Shown: positions 11,933 through 23,202 of the stretch, in pieces
How the letters are laid out: the number at the start of each line of letters is the position of its first letter
Position numbering within the stretch: the first letter of the stretch is position 1
NCBI GenBank assembly: GCA_963995525.1
Contig: OZ023213.1
Coordinates: 49,686,592 to 49,750,591 of the forward strand
Direction: 5' to 3'
Origin: Escarpia spicata
Lineage: Eukaryota > Annelida > Polychaeta > Sabellida > Siboglinidae
DNA: 64,000 nucleotides
Program-made: the position numbers and the translations under genes
Notes under the pieces: model-generated
Database searches by the model: none
Told to the model about the DNA's origin: nothing
Seen by the model: only the letters and a program-made list of their open reading frames with translations

Positions 11933-13636
11933 GTTCTCTTCATTCCCTGTGTGTTTGAGTGGCTCGACTGGCGTTCTCTGCATTCCCTGTGTGTTTGAGT
12001 GGCTCGACTGGCGTTCTCTTCATTCCCTGTGTGTTTGAGTGGCTTGACTGGCGTTCTCTTCATTCCCTGTGTGTATGAGTGGCTTGACTGGCGTTCTCTT
12101 CATTCCCTGTGTGTTTGAGTGGCTCGACTGGCGTTCTCTTCATTCCCTGTGTGTTTGACTGGCTCGACTGGCGTTCTCTTCATTCCCTGTGTGTTTGAGT
12201 GGCTTGACTGGCGTTCTCTTAATTCCCTGTGTGTTTGACTGGCTCGACTGGCGTTCTCTTCATTCCATGTGTGTTTGACTGGCTTGACTGGCGTTCTCTT
12301 CATTCCCTACGTGTTTGACTGGCTTGACTGGCGTTCTCTTCATTCCCTGTGTGTTTGAGTGGCTCGACTGGCGTTCTCTTCATTCCCTGTGTGTTTGAGT
12401 GGCTCGACTGGCGTTCTCTTCATTCCCTGTGTGTTTGACTGGCTCGACTGGCGTTCTCTTCATTCCCTGTGTGTTTGAGTGGCTTGACTGGCGTTCTCTT
12501 CATTCCCTGTGTGTTTGAGTGGCTCGACTGGCGTTCTCTTCATTCCCTGTGTGTTTGACTGGCTTGACTGGCGTTCTCTTCATTCCCTGTGTGTTTGACT
12601 GGCTTGACTGGCGTTCTCTTCATTCCATGTGTGTTTGACTGGCTTGACTGGCGTTCTCTTCATTCCCTATGTGTTTGACTGGCTTGACTGGCGTTCTCTT
12701 CATTCCCTGTGTGTTTGAGTGGCTCGACTGGCGTTCTCTTCATTCCCTGTGTGTTTGACTGGCTTGACTGGCGTTCTCTTCATTCCCTGTGTGTTTGACT
12801 GGCTTGACTGGCGTTCTCTTCATTCCATGTGTGTTTGACTGGCTTGACTGGCGTTCTCTTCATTCCCTGTGTGTTTGAGTGGCTCGACTGGCGTTCTCTT
12901 CATTCCCTGTGTGTTTGAGTGGCTCGACTGGCGTTCTCTTCATTCCCTGTGTGTTTGACTGGCTCGACTGGCGTTCTCTTCATTCCCTGTGTGTTTGAGT
13001 GGCTTGACTGGCGTTCTCTTCATTCCCTGTGTGTTTGAGTGGCTCGACTGGCGTTCTCTTCATTCCCTGTGTGTTTGAGTGGCTCGACTGGCGTTCTCTT
13101 CATTCCCTGTGTGTTTGACTGGCTTGACTGGCGTTCTCTTCATTCCCTGTGTGTTTGACTGGCTTGACTGGCGTTCTCTTCATTCCCTGTGTGTTTGAAT
13201 GGCTCGACTGGCGTTCTCTTCATTCCCTGTGTGTTTGACTGGCTCGACTGGCGTTCTCTTCATTCCCTGTGTGTTTGAGTGGCTTGACTGGCGTTCTCTT
13301 CATTCCCTATGTGTTTGACTGGCTTGACTGGCGTTCTCTTCATTCCCTGTGTGTTTGAGTGGCTCGACTGGCGTTCTCTTCATTCCCTGTGTGTTTGACT
13401 GGCTCGACTGGCGTTCTCTTCATTCCCTGTGTGTTTGAGTGGCTTGACTGGCGTTCTCTTCATTCCCCGTGTGTTTGAGTGGCTCGACTGGCGTTCTCTT
13501 CATTCCCTGTGTGTTTGAGTGGCTCGACTGGCGTTCTCTTCATTCCCTGTGTGTTTGACTGGCTTGACTGGCGTTCTCTTCATTCCATGTGTGTTTGATT
13601 GGCTCGACGGGCGTTCTCTTCATTCCCTGTCTGTTT
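11933..13636. repeat. 40-bp minisatellite, copy B (about 42 units)
   Basis: Same unit and variants as 4335-5158 but about twice as long. This is the main size difference between the duplicated segments, so the array changed length after or during the duplication. Confidence 0.95.
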
Positions 13637-14439
13637 TCACTCGTGCTGGATTTTAGCACTTTCGTAGCAGGCGTTTTATCCTGGGATTTATCTTTTGTCT
13701 GAAGTTGCCGTCTGTATGGACTTAGTGTGATAGGAGAAAGTCCCTAACGCGCACCCCCTCCCCAAAGCGCCCCCATCCCTACCCTGGCGGATTGAACCAG
13801 CACAATGCAGGCGTTGCTTGTCACATTTTACGCATGCGCAAAAAAAAATTAGCACATTCGCGATCGCCTTGACACCACACGACGTTCGATGAGTTTTATG
13901 ACACGTTTTATCTTATTTTGTGCATTTAGTGGAAGGTCTGTCAATGCGCCAAATAATAATGATTACAGCTTACGATGACACTGTCAGTATTTCAATTGTA
14001 TGACCGAACCATACGCGAATACTATGAATTTCATTTATAAATACAATTTTGCAAATGGCCGATTTAGTGTCACTAACAGTTTTCCACAAAGCGCACCTGC
14101 CCCATGTCCGCAGCAAAACTCATACAATTGGAGGTGCGGTTTGGGGATATTAAACTGTTTCGTGTATATCAGAAATTAATTCATTTATTATGAAAATATA
14201 ATGTATTTCTCGCGTTCTAGACAAAAATTGGACTAATACGCACTCTACTACAGTCACGGTTCACAGCCTGTGCGTTTTGGGAACCCGCAAATGTGACACA
14301 ATTTAGGATAGACTACTTTAATTAATTTTCGTATGTTAAACCAGTTTACTTACAACTTTCTTGCGGATTCAGATAGCATATTGCGATGATTGATTGTAAT
14401 TTCCCGAAATTGAAACTATGCAACCACTGTTTATTTCAG

Positions 14440-14585
14440 ATGGGACGAGATCAACCACACCGGAAATATGGAGAGGCAGAATTACAGTAGGCCTTCTTTG
14501 CTCTTCAACATGGCGAATCATATAGAAGCGTTGAACGGCAAACGGAATCCCCAGGCGAACTCTTCAACGACACCATAAGGACCAG
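14440..14585 (+). pseudogene. Pogo-like transposase exon 1, copy B
   Basis: Same exon as 5963-6109 with the same in-frame TAG (14488). In addition one base is lost in the CGGCAATACGG region, making the exon 146 bp instead of 147 and shifting the frame. The acceptor and the CAG|GTAATT donor are kept. Confidence 0.8.
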
Positions 14586-14864
14586 GTAATTGTTATGTAA
14601 TTTATCAAAAAATTGTCTGAAAATTAGATTTTCATAATTCAGTAGTCATAATTACAATAATTATTACTATTGCAATAAAATGGGTTGCAACTCGGTCAAT
14701 GTTTTATGCGTTCGAATAATATTACAAGTAATTTATATATAAAAAACACCACACCGCTTAATTTCAATTGCCATGGTGTAGTATTACCGTATTACTGTGT
14801 TGTTTCAAACTTTATAAAAAGGCTTATGTGAAGTTATCCATACAAATTCGGCTCTGTCCTACAG

Positions 14865-14979
14865 GTTCGAGCGCCAGGTCGGCAACTTCTAGGGAGATTT
14901 CGCCAGATCCTAGACACCGACTTTGAAGATATTATCGCCAACCATGCAATGAACATGCAGCAAAGGTTCTACGGGTTAA
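14865..14979 (+). pseudogene. Pogo-like transposase exon 2 (left half), copy B
   Basis: Follows TCCTACAG and reads LLGRFRQILDTDFED up to RFYGL. It stops at TTAA (14976-14979), where the Kolobok-like element begins. The right half of this exon starts at about 21238. Confidence 0.82.
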
Positions 14980-14994
14980 AGGGGAAATTAAATG

Positions 14995-16780
14995 ATTGAA
15001 CAACCACAGCCCAAACATAAGAACATACCATTTACAGTACAAGTCACCATGATTTGACAAGTACAGCGTCACGGTATATTTTTTCAAACGTAGCTACTAT
15101 CGGCACAGGGCGCCGCCACCATGCTCCAGGAGCGTGTGGTTGTACATCCGGTTTGATTGGCGAGATGTCTCCCAAAGCTGTATACAGCAATTCGATAGGC
15201 GACGCAGCATAGCTCTCACAAAAACCGACGAAACGCACACAAACACATAAAAACAGAACAATTTATTGCACTGCCTGGCTACTGGATATACTATAAATGC
15301 TAGTAAGCAACTTTTCACATACTTCCACAGAAGGTTTCCAACAGAAAAAGGAGAAGTTATAGATGATGAATTTGACGTGTTCGCCGGCGGCAAGATTGGC
15401 GAAAGTCTGCGGTAGTCACTTTCGAACGCCGATTGCAAGTCTAAATACGAAAGTTACGAGCATAAAAAGACATTGAACGTCAAAACATAATTCTTGGTTA
15501 AAGCCACAGGTCCATCTCCAGTCGATTTGTTTACATATAACTATGCATCGATGATGTAAAATTAAGCGAAATCGACATCATTGCCTTATTTGGAGGGTGA
15601 AGCGGCGCGTAGGAAATGACAAGCCGAAACCAGCTTGTTGTTGCCAAGGTGACTCGGCACTCACGAGTTCCGTTAGGTATCATTACGACTACTATATAGT
15701 CCCACAGTTCTATTTCAAAGTCTGCATATATACAAATATGACGTATGCGAAATTGAAATGTATTAAGAAATGTGAATATAATAAAGTACAAATACGTGTG
15801 AATACTATGATATAATTGGGAATAATGAGTGCTTGTAATCCGCCGATTTAGTTTACAGCAATTTGTGCCGGCGTGTTGCTACGTCGGAATACCGCAACGT
15901 CTACATCTACCAGTCTATGTTATCGACTTAGTTGCTGGTGGGGAAATAAGGGGAAAATAACCGTCAAAATAATTACAAAAATAAATGTCAGCTACCGTAG
16001 CCAGTATAACGTTTTGCGAAATAATGTCGTCATATATTAGTCAACATTAGCCACAGTCCGGACCAAGCCCTGTCAATCATGTATTGCCATTGGAATTATT
16101 AAATAAGTGACATTACAAGTATTTAAATCCTTAAAAATATTTGTTTACGATACAGTCAATAGCATACAACAAAACACAATAGTCATATCTGATATAATTA
16201 GTTATTGGCATAGTAAGTAGGTTCACATCAGTCAAGTAAAGTTAATCACCATGTAGGCCTAATACTAATTTATGTATCTCAAATATTGGCTTGTAACAAT
16301 GGACCCCGAATTGATGCTCCAGCTTTGAGGCGACAGTTTAGCAAGCATGCTCTCATACCAAGTTTTTTTCTGATATAGATTGCATGACTGGAAAAACCAA
16401 TGTATGCTTTTAATAACAAGGACATTGTATTTAATTTATTGACTTTTGAATGCAAGCCTAACAAGGAAAAAAGGAAATAACATCACAGGAAAAAGCCACA
16501 AAGATTAATAAATATATATTTTGTATTTACAAAGTTCAAATGTTAAACACATTTGAGTGCACATGCATTTTAATCATGAAAATTTAAGATACACACATAT
16601 CCACTAAAAAGAAAACATTGAAAAAGTCACTTGTAAATCGCACTTGTGCTCCAATTATAATGACTAATTGCAAGATTGTCTCATCTTGTTCATAATATAT
16701 GACGGAAGTATCCAAACAACCATAGGGCCTAATACCGAGCACAAGCTTCGAAGGATCCAGCGAAGGATTTAGCACGCGAG
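14995..16780. other. Non-coding left portion of the Kolobok-like element
   Basis: I see no convincing protein similarity on either strand. A minus-strand open frame at 15097-15438 is shared only in part with copy A and has a hydrophobic but unfamiliar sequence. The THAP domain expected at the start of a Kolobok transposase was not found. Confidence 0.5.
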
Positions 16781-16787
16781 ATGACAT

Positions 16788-17917
16788 TGTCCCTCATGGT
16801 AATACAAATGTCACTTGTAGTGCTGCCACGCCATCGACTTGTAGTGTCAAAACATTAAGGAAACCGGTGGTCGTGTCGCCAGTGCGACACTTTGTCGATG
16901 CAGTAGTTAATACAGACAATAGTGTTTTCCATTGAACATTCATTATGACCATGGGTATGCAAAGTTGCCATCGCAGTCCAGCACGCTTTCTCCGACTGAC
17001 CCTGACCATAGCAGTTCTGTCACTGTAGACGACCCTTCGGATGTCCCAGTCTCATTATCGCCATCTTCAGACGATTCTGTCTGCAACAGTGAGAAGAGAA
17101 ACATTGAAGCGAGTGATGCAGAATATGTTGTAGCAGGTGACAGCGATATCACTAATGATGACTCAAGTGGTTCTTACACTAATGGGAAAGAGAGAAAGTT
17201 TGCCATTTGTGAGAAAAACAAAATTTTACTTTTCTGCACCTGCTAAAACACCAAACTGCAATAAACCACTTAGCCTAGCATCACAGTGACTGGATTTGCA
17301 GTGGTTGTGACCACAGAATGTGTTGATGGCCACTCGTTCATGTGGCACTCGCAACCCAAGATTGGTAACATTTATGACAGTAACTTGTTGACACCAAGCG
17401 TCCTCTTCCTGACTGGACATTCATTCACTGTGTACAATTTGGTCAACCTAATGAACCTATGCGCCTTGTCACCCGCCAGTGCTACAGCATACAGCGGACA
17501 TACATACTGCCAGAGATAGAGGACATGTGGACATGCCATTCAGAGGCCATCATGTCAGCTCTGGTCAGACAAAGCGTGGTCGCATCAGGCGATGCAAGAT
17601 ATGACAATCCAGGACACAACTCTACATTTGGCATTTACTTCATCATGGACACTGACAGCCAACTCATCATTGCTCAAGAAACTTTTCGGGTCACAGAGGT
17701 CAAGAACAGTTACTGGATGGAAGTGGAGGGCTTGAAACGCTGCTTAGACAACCTGACTGACCATGGGGTGAAGATTACCAATCTTGCCACTGACAGACAT
17801 CCCAGCATTAGAAAGACTTTGTTAGAGGACTACCATGAAACAAAGGCTGTTGTCTGCCAAGAAAGTTGAAGTAGCCCGACTCCACTTGGCCACCATTGAT
17901 CAAAACACAAATACAAG
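16788..17917 (+). pseudogene. Kolobok-type transposase fragment (decayed)
   Basis: An acidic, serine-rich linker (about 16930-17180) leads into a block with TTECVDGHSFMWHSQP, then SNLLTPSVLFLTGHSFT, then GDARYDNPGHNS, then EVEGLKRCLDNL and LATDRHPSIRKTLLEDY. This order and these motifs are those of Kolobok transposases as I know them (GDxRxDSPGH, then NAMEKxGxxRxL, then TTDRHxxI). At least two frameshifts break the reading (near 17260 and 17450). After LLEDY the part expected to hold the rest of the catalytic core is missing, and a short C-terminal-like piece VEVARLHLATIDQNTN follows, ending at AAG|GTAAGG. Not functional. Confidence 0.75.
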
Positions 17918-18157
17918 GTAAGGCTTGTGATATCATTCATCAATAGTTTTTACATTTGATGTTACAAAATAATGTATCAGTTGCTTGACAAAGCTGCACA
18001 CTTGAGAAATCCAGCAGTGCATTAGAAAACAGACCGACTTCCAAGTTCCAACACCGCCCCGTTGGTGCAAACCGTTTCGAAGTCGTCACTCATACTCATA
18101 GTCGGTAATGCAAGCAGATGTAAGCAAAACTCTTCAAAATTGCTATTAACAAAACAG

Positions 18158-20250
18158 TGCAAACAAGTTGTGGTGTATATTTCGGGATAACATGGTCAAA
18201 GGTGCTGGGTTGTACATACCATCCAGAATGGCTAGATGTAGGGACAGATACCCCTGGATTACACCAACACTCAAAAAGCTTATGCAAAAAAGGGACAAAA
18301 TGTACAAATGTCACAAGCACACTCCACAATACAAACATCTAAAACAAACTATACAGCAACAACTCAGAACTGCCTACTGGAACTATATAAATGAAATTGT
18401 CACCTCTACTGAAGATAGTTAACAAAAACAAGGTTATGCTAAGAGATTCTGGACTTACATGAAACACTGCCGTACAAACCACACAGGGGTATCGCCTCTC
18501 AAACAAAATGGAATTCTACACTCAAACCCTAAAGCCAAAGCGGATATACTAAATCAGCAGTTTCAATCAGTCTTTACAGATGACTCATCTCCACAAGAAA
18601 CCAAACTACCCAATCCAACACTACCAGAAATGCCAGAAATAGAAATTACAGAAGCTGGTGTACTAAAACTCCTACAAAATCTTAAACCTTATGAAGCACA
18701 AGGACCAGACAACATCAACCCAAGAATTCTAAAAGAATTGGCTGCTGAAATTGCGCCATCGCTAACTTTAATCTTTCAGAAGTCATATGCTACAGGAGAA
18801 GTCCCCACAGACTGGCTAAAAGCAAATGTCTCACCTATTTTCAAGAATGGACAAAAATACATAGCTTCAAATTATAGGCCCATTTCCCTGACATGCATAG
18901 CATCAAAACTAATGGAACATATCTTGGTTAGTAGTATAATGAAACATGCACATTCACACAACATTCTTTATCATCTTCAACATGGCTTTCGCTCCCAAGT
19001 ATCTTGCGAGACACAGCTTATTCAGTTCATACATGACTTAGTTACCCATATGCAGTCTGGCACGCAAACGGATGTCATAGTGATGGATTTCTCTAAAGCA
19101 TTTGATAAGGTCAGCCATAAAAAACTGACTTACAAACTCCATCACTATGGCATCCAAGGCAAAACAAATTCCTGGATTCGATCATTTTTAACAGACAGAA
19201 CTCAGAGTCATAATAGAGGGCGAGGCCTCCTCTGAGGTACCCGTAACATCAGGAGTACCACAAGGCTCTGTACTTGGCCCTTGTCTATTCCTCTTTTATA
19301 TAAATGACATCCCAGACAATATTACATCTACAGTTAGACTTTTTGCTGATGACACCATAATGTATATAGCCCTTAAGCCTAAGACAAATACAGCTGTGCT
19401 CCAGGAAGATCTTCACAAACTTGGAAAATGGGCCATAACCTGGAACATGGAATTAAATCTTAAAAAATGCCATGTCATACCTGTAACAAGAAACAAAACT
19501 GTCATTAACAATCAATATATGCTTCATGGTCAAACACTAGAAACTGTTTCACAGGTAAAATATCTTGGTGTAACCATAACCTCAGATCTCCGGTGGAATG
19601 CCCACATAAATAACATTTGTCTAAAAGCAAATAGATCACTAGGTTTCCTCCGCAGAAATCTCAAAGTCCCGTCAATTCAAATAAAAACTCAGGCCTACTT
19701 CACCTTTGTCAGACCCATCGTGGAGAACAGCTGTACTGTCTGGGATCCCTATACCCTTACACAAATAAACAAACTAGAAATTATTCAACGCCGTGCAGCC
19801 CGATATGTCTTATATCGCCACCACAATACCTCCAGTGTAACAGACATGCTCCAGACATTAGGATGGAGATCCCTATCAGACAGAAGAACTGATGCAAAAC
19901 TATGTATGATGTACAATATAGCAAATGGCCTAGTGGGTATACCAGCAAACCAATACCTTATTCCTATAAACGTAGTCACTAGAAAACAACATTCCTTATC
20001 TTACCTTATCCCTCACTCCAGATGCAACTACCACTTGTATTCTTTTATCCCCAGTACCATTCGACTTTGGAATTCCCTCCCTCAATATATTGTAAATCAA
20101 AACAGCCTGGATGCGTTTAAAAGCAACATCCAGACTTTAAACTACCCCATGTTTTAGACGTTAACAAGTTCTTCTGCACGTATTTCTGTTTATTCACACA
20201 ATAATTTGTGTTCTTATATATTGCACTCTAAAAACAAAACAAAAATTTCC
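18158..20250 (+). mobile_element. CR1/Jockey-like non-LTR retrotransposon, 5'-truncated, inside the Kolobok-like element
   Basis: The sequence starts in the linker between endonuclease and reverse transcriptase and runs to the end of the RT frame, then a short 3' region ending in an A-rich stretch (about 20230-20250). The endonuclease domain is absent. 5' truncation is the usual result of target-primed reverse transcription. Confidence 0.85.
18168..20157 (+). pseudogene. CR1-like reverse transcriptase (stop and frameshift)
   Basis: Family blocks in order: PWITPTLKKLMQKRD, GPDNINPRILKELA, NYRPISLTCIASKLME, HGFRSQVSCETQL, VIVMDFSKAFDKVSHKK, SGVPQGSVLGPC, RLFADDTIMY, NMELNLKKCHV, VKYLGVTI, and a C-terminal IRLWNSLP. 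The catalytic FADDT box is intact. One in-frame stop lies at 18420-18422, just after TSTEDS. A length change near 19205-19215 shifts the frame between IRSFLTDRTQ and the VPQGS block. Without these it would be a near-complete RT, so the insertion is younger than the retrotransposon fragment at 1-1422. Confidence 0.88.
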
Positions 20251-20254
20251 TGTT

Positions 20255-21218
20255 CGCCTGCCATGCCACGGCACCGCCTGTATCCTCAGCATGTTGAGGC
20301 TAGGCGTGTATTGGAAGAAGAAGGTCTGTCATGCGGTGCTGTACGGCAGCTATCTCCCTACAGCACAGGCCACAGCGACTCGATGTGCGTCGACATTGGG
20401 ACGCAGTGTCCAGTGTCCACACAAACACCATGCGACATTATTAAGTCGCGTAATGTCTTCGTCGTCGATAGACCAACTGTCACTGTCCGACTCCCACAAC
20501 TGAACCTGATCCGGGGCCGGACATTATCGGACCGTGGATCGCACACTGGGTGAAACCCGTATCAACCGTATGGCACAGGCCCTTTGTCTTTGACTTTGTG
20601 TGTGTCAACCGTAATTTCGGAGTGACAAGTCGAACTAGAGTCTTCATCTGTCGTATCGATTTTTTCCCAAAGTGATACGAAAGTTTTAAAAATCACTTAA
20701 TAACTCGTCTCTACCAAATTCCTTCGACGTCTTCGTCAACAACAAAATAAAAATAGTTCCGGTATGTGCGCGCATCTAATATTCTGACCTTTGCTTTGAA
20801 AGCACCGCCCCCTTCTGGCAACTAAATTCTTCGTTCGGGAAGTGTGACGTTAACAACGTTTTCATTGGTTATAAATCGTTGCCATTTAATTTCACCTTTT
20901 TATTTCGAACGCGTATACAAATTATTTGTTGACCTATAGAACACCTATCGTGTATAATAGGGCACCATATTTTGGTTTTCGCACATAAATGTCTACTAAT
21001 GAAGTAAACCAAAAAAAAACGAAATTTTACGTGGATTAGATAGGAGTAAATCAAACCACTCGTTTGGAACAAAGATGGCGATACGCAGTGCTCTATAGCG
21101 ACGATTTAGGCATCGAACAAAATCGTTTTTTCAGTTTGTCTTATAAATGAGTAGGTTTCTGTTACCATTAATGTATACTTATATAGTATATATTTCAATA
21201 TGTAGCATGAAACAGCTG
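20255..21218. other. Right portion of the Kolobok-like element, no recognised gene
   Basis: An open frame at 20264-20553 (starting MPRHRLYPQHVEARRV) has coding-like composition but no family I recognise. It could be a last transposase exon or chance. The rest is AT-rich and carries no motif I can name. Confidence 0.4.
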
Positions 21219-21237
21219 CATTTCATTTCCCCTTTAA

Positions 21238-22746
21238 TTAACAACTACCGAACTCCGACAAATGGCCTTCCAAGTGGCTGAGTACAAAGGCGTCGCACAC
21301 CACTTTGATCAAACCAAAAAGATGGCTGGTTGACAATGGCTAGCTGGATTTCTTGCCAGAAACGGAACACTCTCTATTAGGGAACCGGAAGCGACGAGTA
21401 TAAATCGGGCAATGGAATTCAATAAGGCACAAGTCGATAATTTTTTTCGTTATATGGAGGTCGCTTCTTGAGGGCATTGGGCCAATAGATGGTGACAGAA
21501 TCTGGAACATGGACGAGAGCGGCTTAACGGTTGTGCACAAACCAGGGAGAATCGTCGCGAAAAAGGTCAGAAACAGGTTGGAAAAGTGACGAGTGGCGAA
21601 AAGGGGAAAACTGTCACTATCATATGCATCATGAGTGCAAGTGGGCGTTATCTCGCACCATTTATGATCTACCCGAGGAAGAAGAAGAAAATTAACGAGC
21701 ACTTGCTCGTTGGCTGTCCACCTGGTACAGTGGGAGTGGTGACAGACAGTGGCTGGACAGACAGCAAAGTCTTCGTGCAGTGGTTGAATCACTTTGTCGA
21801 TGTGGTCAAACCGAAGCCTGCCAAAAAGGTCGTACTCTTTGTTGACGGACACATCAGCCACAAGTCGCTCGAAGCAGTGAAACTCGCCAGGGCGAATGGC
21901 GTCGAGCTCATCTCCTTTCCACCGCACACTACTCATCGACTCCAGCGGCTCGACAAGTGCTACAGACAGGCATGCGACTCTTGGATGACTAGCAACGCTG
22001 GAAAACGAACCACCTTCTATAACATCGTGGCCCTCTTTGGAGCAGCGTACACAAAGACTTGCACGATCGACAAAGCCGTGTCAGGGTTCTCCAGTTGTGG
22101 ACTGTGGCCATTCAACCTTGCAGTGTTTAGAGCTGCAGATTTTGCTCCATCGTTGATGACGGACAGCGAACAGGCAGCCCCAGCAAACAGCGCCCCGCCG
22201 GCTGTAACTGCTCCTAGTGAAATTGTCGCGTCTGAGCCTCTTCCCAGCAGCGCCCAAGTTGAAGCGACTAACCTCTCCGAACGCGCGACGCTGCTTGACG
22301 CAGTTGCCTCCACATCGACTGGCCGCATTACACCAATGACGCCTATAAACACGTTCATTCACGGCATATCACCACTCCCCAAGGCTGGGCCCCGGCTGAG
22401 TAAACGACGCTCCCAGTCTGCAGAACATCTCACGTCATCGCCATACAAGGATAATCTGCGAGAAAAGCATCAGCAACTGAACGAGAAGCTTGATAGGCAA
22501 GCCAATAAGCAGACATGCAATAAATCCAACAAGCGCGACCTGCACAAAGGCAAAGAACGAACCACTGTCAAGCACGTGCGTAAAGTTGGTGCGACCCCTA
22601 CGAATGAAGAATACAGGTGCATCTGTTGCAGTGAGCTCTATACCACGCCACCAACAGAAGATTGGCTGCAATGTCCATTGTGCCGCCAATGGTACCATGA
22701 AAAGTGTGGAAACGAGAAATCCGCATGCGACCTTTGCATGCAGTAG
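21238..22746 (+). pseudogene. Pogo/Tigger-like transposase, CENP-B, DDE and zinc-finger parts
   Basis: Resumes the exon broken at 14979 with TTTELRQMAFQVAEYKG, then GFLARNGTLSIREPEATS (CENP-B-type DNA binding), then the DDE nuclease. The first Asp is in IWNMDESG (21512), the second in LFVDGHISH (21844) and the third in HRLQRLDKC (21952). The usual LQPLD is LQRLD here, and about eight residues normally found just after it are missing. The region 21586-22746 is one open frame of 386 codons. Upstream of it are a stop near 21331, a second near 21470 and a one-base loss near 21563. A low-complexity linker leads to CICCSELY...WLQCPLCRQWYHEKCG...CDLC, a PHD-like zinc finger. The product would cut and paste the element; this copy cannot. 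Confidence 0.88.
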
Positions 22747-22956
22747 TCGCAGAATGGTTGACTGTAGACTATCAGTGTAGGCTAACAATCAACAATGAGT
22801 CAATGGTGGCTAGACTATAGGCCTAATAGTAATTACCACTCCGTAATGTAATATGTAATTGTTTTCACCCGCATACAACAATAAACGTTTAGCCTAGTCT
22901 ACATTTTAGTTGGATTGCCTATGCGATTGATAGCATTTGGTGACCATGACACAGGA

Positions 22957-23015
22957 GGTGCGCTTTGGGGAGAGGCGGTGGGGCGCTTTGGGGGCACGCG
23001 TCCCCAAAGCGCCCC
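22957..23015. repeat. Subterminal hairpin of the pogo-like element
   Basis: GGGGCGCTTTGGGG (22980-22993) faces CCCCAAAGCGCCCC (23002-23015), a perfect 14-bp stem with an 8-base loop. Another GTGCGCTTTGGGG copy lies just before it. The arms contain the GCGCTTT core of the terminal repeat, so they may be extra transposase-binding sites. Confidence 0.75.
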
Positions 23016-23178
23016 ATTTTTTACTTTTTTTTACTTTATGCAATAGTGTTTTCTTTTATAACAATTATGACGTTTACTGTATATTTAATGATGAATTAAT
23101 GTACCCGCGTCGAATAATGCAAATAAATCGATTTTGTGACAAATACATTTCAAAATAATAGCAGATAATACTTAGGCG

Positions 23179-23200
23179 GTGCGCTTTAGGGACTTTCCCC
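23179..23200 (-). repeat. 3' terminal inverted repeat of the pogo-like element
   Basis: Read on the minus strand it begins GGGGAAAGTCCCTAAAGCGC and matches the left end (13733-13754) at 20 of 22 bases. TA follows at 23201-23202. Confidence 0.85.
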
Positions 23201-23202
23201 TA

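Larger units (their letters stand above)
7597..16086. repeat. Tandem segmental duplication, copy B
   Basis: Same content and order as 1-7580. The copy ends at GTATTG (16086), after which the Kolobok-like sequence continues uniquely. Differences from copy A include the longer minisatellite, a one-base deletion in pogo exon 1, and about 42 bp extra near 15325-15366. Confidence 0.93.
14980..21233 (+). mobile_element. Kolobok-like DNA transposon inserted at TTAA in the pogo transposase gene
   Basis: The ends AGGGGAAATTAAATG (left, one change from copy A) and CATTTCATTTCCCCT (right) are inverted repeats flanked by TTAA on both sides. Kolobok and piggyBac elements both target TTAA. The coding fragment at 16930-17917 resembles Kolobok transposases, not piggyBac, so I favour Kolobok. 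The element includes a CR1-like insertion (18158-20250). An extra TTAA at the right flank (21234-21241 reads TTAATTAA) leaves the exact boundary uncertain by four bases. Confidence 0.78.
13733..23200 (+). mobile_element. Pogo/Tigger-like transposon, complete, interrupted by a Kolobok-like element
   Basis: TA at 13731-13732 and at 23201-23202 flank ends beginning GGAGAAAGTCCCTAA (left) and, on the other strand, GGGGAAAGTCCCTAA (right). Its own sequence is 13733-14979 plus 21238-23200, about 3.2 kb, a usual length for a pogo-type element. It encodes a spliced transposase with HTH, CENP-B-like and DDE parts and a C-terminal zinc finger, all in a decayed frame. Confidence 0.85.

Noticed and set aside
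6505..21233. piggyBac assignment for the TTAA-flanked element
   Set aside because: TTAA fits piggyBac, but the coding fragment (GDARYDNPGHNS, TDRHPSIRK) resembles Kolobok transposases and no piggyBac DDE block was seen.
22017..22788. Minus-strand open frames of 93-117 codons
   Set aside because: They are shadows of the stop-free 386-codon transposase frame on the plus strand.
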